DNA from: Haloferax massiliensis
Lineage (GTDB): Archaea > Halobacteriota > Halobacteria > Halobacteriales > Haloferacaceae
Assembly: GCF_001368915.1 (NCBI RefSeq)
Contig: NZ_CSTE01000006.1
Location: 206,134-270,133 of the forward strand
Length of the DNA stretch: 64,000 bases
Reading direction: 5' to 3'
The stretch's first letter is position 1, and every line of letters begins with the position of its first letter. Positions 45,082-53,999 of the stretch are shown piece by piece. The notes beneath the pieces are model-generated. The model did not search any database. It was not told the origin of the DNA and saw nothing but the letters and a program-made list of their open reading frames with translations. The position numbers and the translations under genes were made by a program.

Positions 45082-45293
45082 CGAATCGGTCGGTCGTCGA
45101 CGGCGGCGGAAGAGCGGCGATTCGCCGGCGACGACGTGGATTCGAGGACGGCAACGAGCGCCGGCCGACGTTCGAATCGTCGGCCACGATAGATATTTCC
45201 CTCGGGCGCAACTTATATAATGACGTTCGTGGGGACGGCCCATGACGCCATCACAATCACCACATCACCACCCCCAGCGGGGTGACTTCACCA

Positions 45294-46691
45294 ATGGACG
45301 ACACTGCAAAATATCTCATTCACGCTTCCATCTCCGCCGACGGGGTCGTCGAACGGAGCGACGTCGTCGGGGCCGTCTTCGGCCAGACCGAGGGCCTCCT
45401 CGGCGACGAACTCGACCTCCGCGACCTCCAACAGTCCTCCAAGGTCGGTCGGATAGACGTACAGATAGACTCCGAGAACGGCCACTCGTTCGGCCAGATG
45501 ACCATCGCCAGCAGCCTCGACAAAGTCGAGACGGCCATCCTCGCGGCCTCGCTGGAGACGCTGACCCGCGTCGGTCCCTGTCAGGCCGTCATCGAGGTCA
45601 CGAACATCGAGGACGTGCGCGAGGCCAAGCGCCGGATGGTCGTCGAGCGCGCCAAGGAACTCCTCACGGAGTCGTTCGACGACACCGTGATGTCCTCGAC
45701 AGAAATCCTCGAAGAGGTCAAAGAGAGCGTCCGCGTCGAGGACATCACCGAGTATCACGGCCTCCCGGCCGGCCCCCGCGTCGCCGACTCCGACGCCATC
45801 ATCGTCGTCGAGGGGCGCGCCGACGTGCTCACCCTCCTCCGCTACGGCATCAAAAACGCCGTCGCCGTCGAGGGGACGAACGTCCCCGACTCGGTCGCCG
45901 GCCTCACCCAAGAGCGGACCGTCACGGCGTTCCTCGACGGCGACCGCGGCGGCGAACTCATCCTGCGCGAACTCTCGCAGGTCGGCGACGTGGACTACGT
46001 CGCGTTCGCGCCCGACGGCCAGTCGGTCGAGGACCTCGACCGCGCGTCGGTCGTCCGCGCCCTCCGGAACAAGGTCGCGCTCTCGTCGCTCCCCGACGAC
46101 GGCGACGGGGACTTCCGGGCCGCCGTCGCCGCCGTCAACGGGACGGGGGAGGCCCCGGCGGACCCTCGCACGGAGTCGCCGACGACTCCATCCGCAGACG
46201 GCCCGGCCAACGGGTCGGCCGAGGCGGTCACCGAGCCCCCCGCCGAAGCCACCGGGGGCACCGTCGCGGTCGAAAAGCCCGCGGACGCCGCGAGCGCGCG
46301 CGCAGATACCGACGCCGACGCCGCTCCCGACGCGGAGGTGTTCACCGAGTCCGAGGTCGAGGCCGTCGCCGAGGCGGTCGAACCGGCGGACGAACGGCCC
46401 TCGCTCGCCGACCACGTTCGGGAGGTCATCGCCGACGAGAGCGGCATGGCCCGCCTGTTGGACGCCGACCTCGACGTCGCCGACGAGGTCGCGGTCGAGA
46501 AAGTCTACGACGCCGTCGAGTACGCCGACCCCGCCCCGGCAATCGTCGTCGTCGACGGCGAGGCGAGCCAGAAGCTCGTCGACATCGCGGCCCAGCGCGG
46601 CGTCGAACACGTCGTGGCGCGCTCGGCCGGCGAGTACGTCAAAAAGCCCGTCAGCGTCCGCGTCAGAACCGCGGACCAGCTTCTCGACTGA
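45294..46691 (+). CDS. dnaG: Archaeal DnaG primase-like protein
   Basis: A 465-residue archaeal DnaG. The N-terminal half has the family start [31 protein letters not shown] sequence, followed by a TOPRIM domain with E ([11 protein letters not shown], ~170) and DxD (FLDGDRGG, ~213). In archaea DnaG makes short primers and is also a core part of the RNA exosome. The long alanine/proline/aspartate-rich linker (~285-385) before a C-terminal TOPRIM-associated segment is typical of haloarchaea. The ATG at 45294 was chosen from family starts. Confidence 0.95.
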   Translation: MDDTAKYLIHASISADGVVERSDVVGAVFGQTEGLLGDELDLRDLQQSSKVGRIDVQIDSENGHSFGQMTIASSLDKVETAILAASLETLTRVGPCQAVIEVTNIEDVREAKRRMVVERAKELLTESFDDTVMSSTEILEEVKESVRVEDITEYHGLPAGPRVADSDAIIVVEGRADVLTLLRYGIKNAVAVEGTNVPDSVAGLTQERTVTAFLDGDRGGELILRELSQVGDVDYVAFAPDGQSVEDLDRASVVRALRNKVALSSLPDDGDGDFRAAVAAVNGTGEAPADPRTESPTTPSADGPANGSAEAVTEPPAEATGGTVAVEKPADAASARADTDADAAPDAEVFTESEVEAVAEAVEPADERPSLADHVREVIADESGMARLLDADLDVADEVAVEKVYDAVEYADPAPAIVVVDGEASQKLVDIAAQRGVEHVVARSAGEYVKKPVSVRVRTADQLLD

Positions 46692-46733
46692 GAACGAACA
46701 CGCCGCGACGCCGACCGAGGCGACCGGCCCCGG

Positions 46734-47189
46734 TCAGTCGAGAACGAGTCGAAGTCCGTCGTCGCCGTCGAACGCGTCGGGGACGCGGGCGTCCAAGCGG
46801 AACCCGAGCGCTTCGTAGCAGGCGCGCGCGCCGTCGTTCTCCGGATGGACCAGCAACGTGAGCGGCGCGTCAGCCGAGTCAGTCGTGTCGGCCGCGTCGG
46901 CGTCAGAACGGCGCGCGTCGCGGAAGGCGTCCACGAGCGCGGTGGCGCGCCCTTCGCGCCGGTGGTCGGGCGAGACGGCGAGCTCGGTCAGGTGCGCGCC
47001 GACACCGAGGAGGTAGCCGACCGGCCGGTCGGCGGCGTCGACGGTGACGAGGAGCGTGCCGACGGCTGGCCACGCGTCCAAGAGGTCGGGAGACGGGTGG
47101 GAGACGAGTCGCTGGAGCGATTCGACGGCCGGCACGTCGGCGGCGCGGGCGGGGCGAACACCCGTCGCGGCCGCGTCGCCCCCCGTCAC
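46734..47189 (-). CDS. GNAT family N-acetyltransferase (GTG start)
   Basis: A 151-residue acetyltransferase with TELAVSPDHRREGRATALVDAF (acetyl-CoA motif, ~70-91) and LLVHPENDGARACYEALGFRL at the C-terminus; RimI-like. The GTG at 47189 overlaps the TGA of the DUF92 gene (GTGA), so it is translationally coupled to it. The longer upstream open frame is antisense-like and runs through the DUF92 gene. Confidence 0.82.
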   Translation of the reverse strand: MTGGDAAATGVRPARAADVPAVESLQRLVSHPSPDLLDAWPAVGTLLVTVDAADRPVGYLLGVGAHLTELAVSPDHRREGRATALVDAFRDARRSDADAADTTDSADAPLTLLVHPENDGARACYEALGFRLDARVPDAFDGDDGLRLVLD

Positions 47190-48499
47190 AGCGGAATCCA
47201 GACGACGACCGCGCCCAGCGCGCCGGCGAGCGTGGCGAGGAAGTTGACCGCCTGATTGCCGAGGCCGGCTCCCTCGACCGTCGCGCCGAGGAGGCTGTCG
47301 ACCGTCATCCCGACGAGTCCGCCGGCGAGGACCGCGATGGCGGCCGTCTGCGCCGGCAGGGGAAGCACCAGCACGCTCACGCCGGCGACGAGGGCCGCGC
47401 CGAGCGCGCCGGCGACTTCGCCCTGCCACGTGACCGCGCCGTCGGTCCCCGCCGGGACGGGCTTGAGCGAGGTGATGAGCCGCGGTTGGTCGAACAGCCC
47501 GCCGATTTCGCTGGAGAGCGTGTCGCTCATCGCGGCGGCGGCCGACCCGGCGAACGCGAGAACGAGCAGGTCGCTGGCGAGGGGGTAGCCGAGGGTCTGC
47601 GCCGCGGCGTAGCCGACGACGGCGACGAGCGACACCCCCGAGTTGCCGAGGACGTTGCCGGTCCCGCGAGCGCCGTCGTTGTCCTCGGCGACGCCGCGTT
47701 CGGCCTTGCTGTCGTACCGGAACTTGGTGGCGAGCGCGCCGACGCCGAAGAAGGAGACGAGCACGAGCGCCCAGCCGAAGCCGCCGAAGACGACCGCGAA
47801 GAGGAGGAGGAGCACGCCGGTTATCATGCCGGCGACGGAGGCCGTCCCGAGGGCGTAGGCCGCGTAGCCGAGCGCGACCGTGAGGGCGAGCGCGACGCCG
47901 GTCTGCGTCGGCGACACCGGCCCCGCGAGCACCTCGACGCCCCAGAGGACGAGGCCGATAGAGAGCATGACGAGCGGGTCGTCGCGCTCGTAGAGGGCCG
48001 TCCGGAGCACCGCGCCGACGAGGCCGCCGACGGCCGCGAGCAGGACGAACCGGGCGAGGAGCGCGGCGTCGCCCGTCAGCGACGCGATAACGACCTGTCC
48101 CGCCGTGCCGGCGAGGACCGCGGCCGCGACGAAGCCCGCCGCGCGAAGCGACTCGTCGGACGTTCTCGAACCCACCAGTCGCGCGCCGAGGTTGCCGTAG
48201 GCGAGTATCAACACCGCGGCGGCGAACACCGAAAGCGGCATCGTGACGCGCGGGACCGTCGCCAAGAGGGCGAGGCCGGTCGCGGCCAGCGCGAACCCGG
48301 CGAGCCCGTTGAGCCGGCCGTCCTGCCGGTCGCCGGGGCGCGCGAACAGCTCGAAGAGGGGGCCGTCGTCGACGACGAAGGCCGCCAAGAGCGCGACTGC
48401 GGCGAAGGGCGCGAAGGCGGCCGCGCCGAGACTGGGGGCCGCGAGGGCCAACGTCCCGACGACCGCGAATCCGCCCGCTCGCCGTACCGTGGAAGTCAC
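47186..48499 (-). CDS. DUF92 (TMEM19/VTE6-like) membrane protein
   Basis: A 437-residue membrane protein with about 12 helices. The C-terminal half carries the DUF92 signature: GNVLGNSGVSLVAVV, SAAAAMSDTLSSEIGGLF and GGLVGMTVDSLLGATVEG. The family includes plant phytyl-phosphate kinase (VTE6) and eukaryotic TMEM19, so a polyprenyl-phosphate substrate is plausible. The start is GTG at 48499, just inside the promoter shared with the divergent prenyltransferase-like gene. Together with the neighbouring cis-prenyltransferase genes it suggests a lipid-carrier locus; that link is inference. Confidence 0.85.
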   Translation of the reverse strand: MTSTVRRAGGFAVVGTLALAAPSLGAAAFAPFAAVALLAAFVVDDGPLFELFARPGDRQDGRLNGLAGFALAATGLALLATVPRVTMPLSVFAAAVLILAYGNLGARLVGSRTSDESLRAAGFVAAAVLAGTAGQVVIASLTGDAALLARFVLLAAVGGLVGAVLRTALYERDDPLVMLSIGLVLWGVEVLAGPVSPTQTGVALALTVALGYAAYALGTASVAGMITGVLLLLFAVVFGGFGWALVLVSFFGVGALATKFRYDSKAERGVAEDNDGARGTGNVLGNSGVSLVAVVGYAAAQTLGYPLASDLLVLAFAGSAAAAMSDTLSSEIGGLFDQPRLITSLKPVPAGTDGAVTWQGEVAGALGAALVAGVSVLVLPLPAQTAAIAVLAGGLVGMTVDSLLGATVEGAGLGNQAVNFLATLAGALGAVVVWIPL

Positions 48500-48661
48500 A
48501 CCATGCGGTATCCCCGACGCGCACTTAACCCTCCCGACATCACCGACGACCGCACCACACCGGGTCCGCGGGCCGGCGTCGACGGACCCGTGCCGCGGCG
48601 GCGACCGCGGAGGCGACGCCGAACCCGAAGCGTTAGGAGAATCGCCGCGAGAACGACTCCC

Positions 48662-49270
48662 GTGGGACTGTACGACTCCTATCTCGCCCTCCGGTTCCGC
48701 CTCGACGACGCCGACGCCCCCGAGCACGTCGCGCTCGTCATCACCGAGCGCGACCTGCTGGAACAGGGCGCGTACGACACGCTCGAAGCGTTCGTCGGCT
48801 GGGCGTTCGAGTTCGGAAGCGACCGCGTCACCATCTCCGTGAGCGTCCTCGACGAGGCGGTCGTCCCGACGCTCGCCCGGGAGCTCCGCGACCTCGACGT
48901 TCCGCACCGGGTTGAGCTCCGAGAGCCGGGCGACACCGAGCGCGCCGACGCCCCCGTACAGGTCAGTATCGGCCTCGGCGGGAAACGCGAGTTCGCCTCG
49001 GTCGTCCGGTCGCTGGCCGAGGAGGTCGAGGAGGGCGCGCTCGACCCCGACGACATCGACGCCGCGGACATCGAACAGCGACTCGTGTTCCCCGACGAAC
49101 CCGACTTCGTGGTCAAGACGGGCGCGGAGCGCCTGTCGGACTTCATGATTTGGCAGTCCGTCTACGCCGAACTCTACTTCACCGACGTGAACTGGCGGGA
49201 CTTCAGGAAGCGGGACTACCTGCGGGCGCTGCGGGACTATCAGGACCGTCAGCGGAGGTTTGGCCGGTAG
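48662..49270 (+). CDS. Non-catalytic cis-prenyltransferase-like subunit
   Basis: A 202-residue protein homologous to undecaprenyl diphosphate synthase: VQVSIGLGGKREF aligns with the LNIALNYGGRxEI region, and FVVKTGAERLSDFMIWQSVYAELYFTDVNW aligns with the family's RTGGExRLSNFLLWQSAYAELYFTD motif. The start, EHVALVITERDLLEQ, lacks the catalytic D-G-N-R-R. It ends RRFGR, preserving the RxG motif (R199-G201) that in eukaryotic heteromeric cis-prenyltransferases is supplied by the NgBR/Nus1 subunit. The catalytic partner is probably the UppS gene 2 kb away. Start GTG at 48662. Confidence 0.85.
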   Translation: MGLYDSYLALRFRLDDADAPEHVALVITERDLLEQGAYDTLEAFVGWAFEFGSDRVTISVSVLDEAVVPTLARELRDLDVPHRVELREPGDTERADAPVQVSIGLGGKREFASVVRSLAEEVEEGALDPDDIDAADIEQRLVFPDEPDFVVKTGAERLSDFMIWQSVYAELYFTDVNWRDFRKRDYLRALRDYQDRQRRFGR

Positions 49271-49408
49271 GCCAAATCCCGTGGCGAGGTTGCCGACACG
49301 GTGGTTTGGCCGATGAGCGTCAGCGAATCGGCCAACCGCTGTCGCGCTCGAAGAGTGCGACAGAAGTTCGGCCGGTAGGGCGAATCACGTGGCGGCGGTG
49401 CCGACGCG
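49258..49408. repeat. Two imperfect 43-bp hairpin repeats
   Basis: 49258-49300 and 49366-49408 match at 35 of 43 positions. Each forms a stem around a GGTA loop (first copy TTTGGCC-GGTA-GGCCAAA, which includes the stop codon of the prenyltransferase-like gene). A T-A pair in the first is replaced by C-G in the second, a compensatory change. Another hairpin (TTGGCCGAT / ATCGGCCAA, 49306-49335) lies between them. Confidence 0.75.
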
Positions 49409-49456
49409 CTCTCCTCGACCACACAGATATGTTGATTGAGTAGCAACACGAATCCA

Positions 49457-49825
49457 ATGCCCTCCACCCCGACCGACAGGACAGACCTCCTCCCGCCGCC
49501 ACCGCCGCCCAGCGAGTGGCTCGAAGACGGCCACGTCCTCCTCGCGCTCTCGCTGTTGCTCATTCTCTGGCTCAATCGGCCCGCCGCGCCGGACTGGGCG
49601 TGGGCGCTCATCGGCGTCGCTGTCGTCCCGCCGTGGCTGTTCCTCGAATCGCGCCACGAGGGGTGGCGCTCGTGGGTTCCGACCGTCGCCTACGCCGGGG
49701 TGGTACTGCTGTTAGGGCCGCGTTACGAAGCCGAGTTCGTCGCCGTCGTGCTCGGGCAGAGCGCCGCGTTTCTGGGATGGTTCTGCTGGCGGACGTACCG
49801 GCGGAGCGTTCGACCGACTGAGTGA
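49457..49825 (+). CDS. Membrane protein with proline-rich N-terminus (122 aa)
   Basis: A 122-residue protein: a polar N-terminus with a run of prolines (~13-19), then three to four hydrophobic helices (~28-42, 48-66, 74-92 and 96-112). The ATG at 49457 is chosen; an in-frame TTG seven codons upstream is less likely. Unrecognised family. Confidence 0.7.
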   Translation: MPSTPTDRTDLLPPPPPPSEWLEDGHVLLALSLLLILWLNRPAAPDWAWALIGVAVVPPWLFLESRHEGWRSWVPTVAYAGVVLLLGPRYEAEFVAVVLGQSAAFLGWFCWRTYRRSVRPTE

Positions 49826-49896
49826 CCCGCCGCCGTCGCTCAAACCGCCGTTTGTGCATACAGAAGACATATTGTTAGGCCACTGAACCGTTCGAC

Positions 49897-51264
49897 ATGA
49901 ACCGCCGCGAGATGCTGGCGTTGTCGGGGGCCCTCGCCGCCGCGACGATGGCCGGCTGTACGGGCGACGGTCAGTCGTCCGCGGGGACCGAGACCGAAAC
50001 CGAGGCGACGGCCACCGCGACCGCGACCACGGACACGCCGACAGAGACCCCGAACGACGAACCGCCGACCGGCGAACCGAGCGTGGACAACGAGCGACTC
50101 GCCGCGCTCGCGGCCGGCAACGCCGAGTTCGCTCTCGACCTGCACCGACAGGTCGCGTCCGAACAGGGCGGCAACCAGTTCCTCTCGCCGTACAGCATCT
50201 CCGTCGCGCTGGCGATGACCTACGCGGGCGCTCGCGGGACGACCCGCGAACAGATGGAAGCGACGCTGCGCTACACGCTCGGGGAGGACGTTCACCCCGC
50301 CTTTGCGGACCTTCAGGCGGCGCTCGAAGAGCGGGAGACGGCTCGGGACCCGGTCGATGGCGGCGAAGCCGACGCCTTCCGACTGGCCGTGGCGAACGCG
50401 CTGTGGGGCCGCGAGGGGTTCGCGTTCTCGGAGGGGTTCCTCGACCGCCTCGAATCGAACTACGGGGCCGGGCTCCGGCGGGCCGACTTCGCCGGCGACC
50501 CGGACGGCGAGCGAGCGCGAATCAACGGGTGGGTCGCCGACCGGACGGAGGGCCGAATCGAGGACCTGCTTCCGGCGGGCGCTGTCACGCCCGACACGGC
50601 GCTCGTGCTCACCAACGCCATCTACTTCATGGCGCAGTGGGCCCACACGTTCGACCCCGAGGACACCGAGGACGGGACGTTCACCGCGCTGGACGGGTCC
50701 GAGTCGACGGTGCCGCTCATGCGGCAGGAACTCAAGGCGAACTACGCCGACCTCCCGAGCGCGCAGGCAGTCGAACTCCCGTACGTCGGGCGAGACGTGT
50801 CGATGGTGCTTCTGCTCCCGGACGAAGGCGAGTTCGAGTCGTTCGAGCGAAGTCTGACCGCGAGTCGGCTGTTCGGCGTCTTCGAGGCGATGCGGGAGCG
50901 AATCGGCGACGTCGTGCTCCCGCGGTTCGAGTTCGAGACGGAGGTCCGACTCTCCGAGGCGCTGTCGAACCTCGGGATGCCCGCCGCGTTCGGCTCGGAC
51001 GCCGACTTCGGCGGAATGGTCGAGGGTGACGGGTCAGGCCTCGCAATCGACGAGGTGTTCCACAAATCGTTCGTCTCCGTGGACGAGGAGGGAACGGAGG
51101 CCGCGGCGGCGACGGGCGTCGTCGTCGAAAGTTCGCTACCGCCGAGCTGGGGCGAACTCCGGTTCGACCGGCCGTTCCTGTTCTGCGTCCGCGACCGGCC
51201 GACGGACGCGATTCTGTTCTGCGGTCGCGTCGTCGACGCCGGGGCTGCGCAGGGAGACGGATAA
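49897..51264 (+). CDS. Serpin lipoprotein (serine protease inhibitor)
   Basis: A 455-residue serpin. It starts with a twin-arginine lipoprotein signal (NRREMLALSGALAAATMAGC, lipid-attachment C21), then a threonine/glutamate-rich spacer (~24-65) and the serpin domain. The reactive-centre hinge EEGTEAAAATG (~397-407) has the small residues needed for loop insertion, so it should be an inhibitory serpin; the P1 residue lies within the following VVVESSL but cannot be fixed. The C-terminal RPFLFCVRDRPTDAILFCGRV is the typical breach strand. It would sit on the outer face of the membrane, guarding against secreted serine proteases. Confidence 0.92.
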   Translation: MNRREMLALSGALAAATMAGCTGDGQSSAGTETETEATATATATTDTPTETPNDEPPTGEPSVDNERLAALAAGNAEFALDLHRQVASEQGGNQFLSPYSISVALAMTYAGARGTTREQMEATLRYTLGEDVHPAFADLQAALEERETARDPVDGGEADAFRLAVANALWGREGFAFSEGFLDRLESNYGAGLRRADFAGDPDGERARINGWVADRTEGRIEDLLPAGAVTPDTALVLTNAIYFMAQWAHTFDPEDTEDGTFTALDGSESTVPLMRQELKANYADLPSAQAVELPYVGRDVSMVLLLPDEGEFESFERSLTASRLFGVFEAMRERIGDVVLPRFEFETEVRLSEALSNLGMPAAFGSDADFGGMVEGDGSGLAIDEVFHKSFVSVDEEGTEAAAATGVVVESSLPPSWGELRFDRPFLFCVRDRPTDAILFCGRVVDAGAAQGDG

Positions 51265-51291
51265 CCGCAAAAACAGCCCAAATCGACCGAC

Positions 51292-52221
51292 TCAGTCGGC
51301 CGTCTCGTCGGTCCGCTTCGCCAACTCCGCGGACACCTCGTCGGCCCCCGACGAGGGGAGTTGCTCGCGGAGCCGACCCGCGACGGTACGGGCGTCCTCT
51401 AACTCGACTTCGGCGACGGCCCGGACGAGCGTGACGGCGCGCTCGGTCCGGGTGCGCTGCCACGACTGCTCTCTGGACTCGTAGGTGCGGATGCCGCGCA
51501 GGAAGTCGACCTTCGAGAACTCCGGCCAGTAGGGCGCACAGAAGTAGACGGCGGCCTCGTTGCCGTTGGCGTGCCACGGCAGGAAGTTCGAGGTGCGCTC
51601 GTCGCCGCCGGGGCGGATGATGAGGTCCACGTCGCGGACGGGCTTTCTGGACAGGCGGCGGTCGACCGCCGACACGTCCACCTCGTCGGGCGAGAGGTCG
51701 CCGCGCTCGACCGCCCGGCAGACGTCGCGGGCGGCCCCGAGGAGTTCGGCCCGGCCGCCGTACGCGAGGGCGATGTTGAGGGTGAACCCGTCGTAGTCGG
51801 CGGTCCGGGACTCCGCGTAGTCGACGGCGTCGCGGACGCGGTCGGGGAGCATGTCGACCTCGCCGATGGCGCGGACGGCGACCTCGCTCTCGTGGACGCG
51901 GTCGGCGTCGGCGAACTCGTAGAGCTTGTCCTCGATGAGGTCGAAGAGGGGTTCGCGCTCGTGGTCCGGGCGGTCGAAGTTCTCGGTCGAGAAGGTGTAC
52001 AGCGTCAGCTCCTCGATGCCGAGTTCCTCGCACCACGTCAGCACGTTCTCCGTCGTCTGCGCGCCCGCCTTGTGGCCGTCGGGGGCGTCGTCGCCGTTCT
52101 TCCGGGCGTACCGGCGGTTGCCGTCCTGAATGATGGCGACGTGGGTCGGTCCGTCGTCTATCTCCCGGTCGAGCACCCGCTCGTAGGCGCGTCGAAAGCC
52201 GCGTCGGACCCACCCGAACAT
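51292..52221 (-). CDS. uppS: Polyprenyl diphosphate synthase (cis-prenyltransferase catalytic subunit, UppS/DHDDS-like)
   Basis: A 309-residue cis-prenyltransferase making the long polyprenyl diphosphate that becomes dolichyl-phosphate-type carriers for protein N-glycosylation. The catalytic HVAIIQDGNRRYARKNG (D33) and LYTFSTENFDRP are present, and the later RPGGDERTSNFLPWHANGNEAAVYF resembles eukaryotic DHDDS more than bacterial UppS. It lacks the C-terminal RRFG (RxG) motif, having RTYESREQSWQ instead, which suggests it needs the RxG-bearing subunit at 48662. The ATG at 52221 begins MFGWVRRGFRRAYERVLDREI, the usual haloarchaeal start. Confidence 0.9.
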   Translation of the reverse strand: MFGWVRRGFRRAYERVLDREIDDGPTHVAIIQDGNRRYARKNGDDAPDGHKAGAQTTENVLTWCEELGIEELTLYTFSTENFDRPDHEREPLFDLIEDKLYEFADADRVHESEVAVRAIGEVDMLPDRVRDAVDYAESRTADYDGFTLNIALAYGGRAELLGAARDVCRAVERGDLSPDEVDVSAVDRRLSRKPVRDVDLIIRPGGDERTSNFLPWHANGNEAAVYFCAPYWPEFSKVDFLRGIRTYESREQSWQRTRTERAVTLVRAVAEVELEDARTVAGRLREQLPSSGADEVSAELAKRTDETAD

Positions 52222-52370
52222 ATACCCTCGGTCGTCTCCCGAGGCAATGTGTCTTGTGGGGTATAGCGTCACACGGTGCGTCGTGGTGCGGGGAACCACC
52301 CCAAAATGGCGGGTTCCGACGGTGGACGACGAATCGCCACCCGTTTGTACCTCCCCGAGAAGACTCGGAC

Positions 52371-52769
52371 ATGAGCAAGACCATCGACGAGGACCTCTAC
52401 CAGCGGACCCTCGCGCTGCTCGAACCCGGCGATATCGAACTCGTCGGGGCCATCGTCCACACCGACCTGACCAGCCGCGAGGACCTGGAGATGCAGGAGC
52501 TGACCGTCGAAATCAACGAGGTAATCGCCGAGCACGCGGGGAAGGGCGACGCGTGGATTTACGCCGGCAACGACGACACCGACTTCTCGTCGAACCAGTT
52601 CCAGGGGCTCTCCGTCGAGGACGACGAGTTCGTCTGGGAGTGCCAACAGCTCGTCCGCGACGGCACGTTCGACCTCGTGTTCTACTACGAGGCCATCGCC
52701 GACCAAGACGCCATCGTCGAGGGACTCGAAGCGCTCGACGACGTCGACCGCGTCACGCCGGTCCCCTGA
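52371..52769 (+). CDS. DUF5778-like haloarchaeal protein
   Basis: A 132-residue acidic cytoplasmic protein starting MSKTIDEDLYQRTLALLEPG; it contains conserved-looking GDAWIYAGNDDTDFSSNQFQG and FDLVFYYEAIADQDAIV segments. I associate it from memory with DUF5778, restricted to haloarchaea. No catalytic motif. Divergent from uppS. Confidence 0.75.
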   Translation: MSKTIDEDLYQRTLALLEPGDIELVGAIVHTDLTSREDLEMQELTVEINEVIAEHAGKGDAWIYAGNDDTDFSSNQFQGLSVEDDEFVWECQQLVRDGTFDLVFYYEAIADQDAIVEGLEALDDVDRVTPVP

Positions 52770-52936
52770 GACGGGGCGCGGCCCGTCGTCGCTGGAACGT
52801 CTTTTTTACTTCACGGGCGCGGGTGCTCGACTCGCTCGCGTCGACTGTTCACCGGCTGTTCGCCGGGCGTTCGCTCCGGTTCGTCACGGTGAGAACAAGC
52901 GAGGCGTTTATCCGCCTCGCATCCCGAGTGACGCCC

Positions 52937-53998
52937 ATGATACAGGCGGACGCGGACCTCTCTCGTCTCGACCGCGCCATCGTCAACGCCTTCCAGGGCG
53001 GCTTCCCCGTCGTCGAGCGGCCCTTCGAGCCCGCGGCGGCCGCGCTCCGCGAGCGCGGGGTGGACGTGTCGGCGACCGACCTCTGCGAGCGGGTTCGGAC
53101 GCTCGACGAGGAGGGCGTTCTCTCGCGGTTCGGCGCGCTCGTCAACGCCGAGGAAATCGGCGGCACGGCGACGCTCGTCGCCATGCACGCGCCGCCCGAG
53201 CGGTTCGACGAGGTGGCCGAGCAGGTGAACGCCCACCGCGAGGTCGCACACAACTACGAGCGCGAGCACCCCCACCTGAACATGTGGTTCGTCGTCTCGG
53301 TCGCCGACGAGTCGCGGGTGGACGAGGTGCTCGGCGACATCGAAAACGAGACTGGCCAAGCGACGTACAACATGCCCAAGCGCCGCGAGTTCCACGTCGG
53401 CGCGAAGTTCCTCCTCGACGGTCCCGTCTCCGACGGCGACCTCGACCTCTCGCATCTCGGCCCCGACGTGGAGCCGACGGACGCGCGCACCCTGACGCCC
53501 GACGAGCGCGACCTCGTCATGGAGATTCAGGGCGGCCTGCCGATTACCGAGACGCCCTACGCCGACGTGGCGGCGGCAATCGGACAGGAGCCGTCGTGGG
53601 TCGTCGAGACCATCAAGCGGTTCAATCTGGAGGGGAAGGTCCGCCGCGTCGGCGTCATCCCGAACCACTACGCGCTCGGCTACTCGGAAAACGGGATGAC
53701 CGTCTGGAACGTCCCCGACGACCTCGTGGCGGAGGTCGGCCCCGAAATCGCCGCGCTGGACTTCGTCACCCACTGCTACCGCCGGCCGCGACACGCGGGC
53801 GTCTGGCCGTACAACTTCTTCGCGATGACACACGGTCGCTCCGAGGAGGAGAGCGAGGCCCGCATCGAACAGGTTCGCGAGGTCATGAGCGACTACTGGG
53901 ACGTGGGCGACGACGACTGGGACACCCTGTTTTCGACGCGCATCCTCAAGAAGACGGGAATCAGACTGGACGAACGAGCCGAGGCGAACACTGCGTGA
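52937..53998 (+). CDS. Sirohaem decarboxylase AhbA-AhbB fusion
   Basis: A 353-residue protein formed of two Lrp/AsnC-type halves (~1-155 and ~180-345), each with a winged helix and a RAM-like domain: LSRLDRAIVNAFQGGFPVVERPF ... and LVMEIQGGLPITETPYADVAAAIG. AhbA and AhbB together decarboxylate sirohaem to didecarboxysirohaem, the first step of the alternative haem pathway of archaea; here both are one polypeptide. In the family the second half contains H/R residues (YRRPRHAGVWPYNFFAMTHG) that bind substrate. It starts the haem operon; its TGA is followed after one base by the sirC ATG. Start at 52937. Confidence 0.9.
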   Translation: MIQADADLSRLDRAIVNAFQGGFPVVERPFEPAAAALRERGVDVSATDLCERVRTLDEEGVLSRFGALVNAEEIGGTATLVAMHAPPERFDEVAEQVNAHREVAHNYEREHPHLNMWFVVSVADESRVDEVLGDIENETGQATYNMPKRREFHVGAKFLLDGPVSDGDLDLSHLGPDVEPTDARTLTPDERDLVMEIQGGLPITETPYADVAAAIGQEPSWVVETIKRFNLEGKVRRVGVIPNHYALGYSENGMTVWNVPDDLVAEVGPEIAALDFVTHCYRRPRHAGVWPYNFFAMTHGRSEEESEARIEQVREVMSDYWDVGDDDWDTLFSTRILKKTGIRLDERAEANTA

Positions 53999-53999
53999 G

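Noticed and set aside
46734..48524. A 596-codon frame covering the acetyltransferase and most of the DUF92 gene
   Set aside because: Only its last ~151 codons look like a protein (GNAT); the rest is an off-frame reading of the DUF92 gene.
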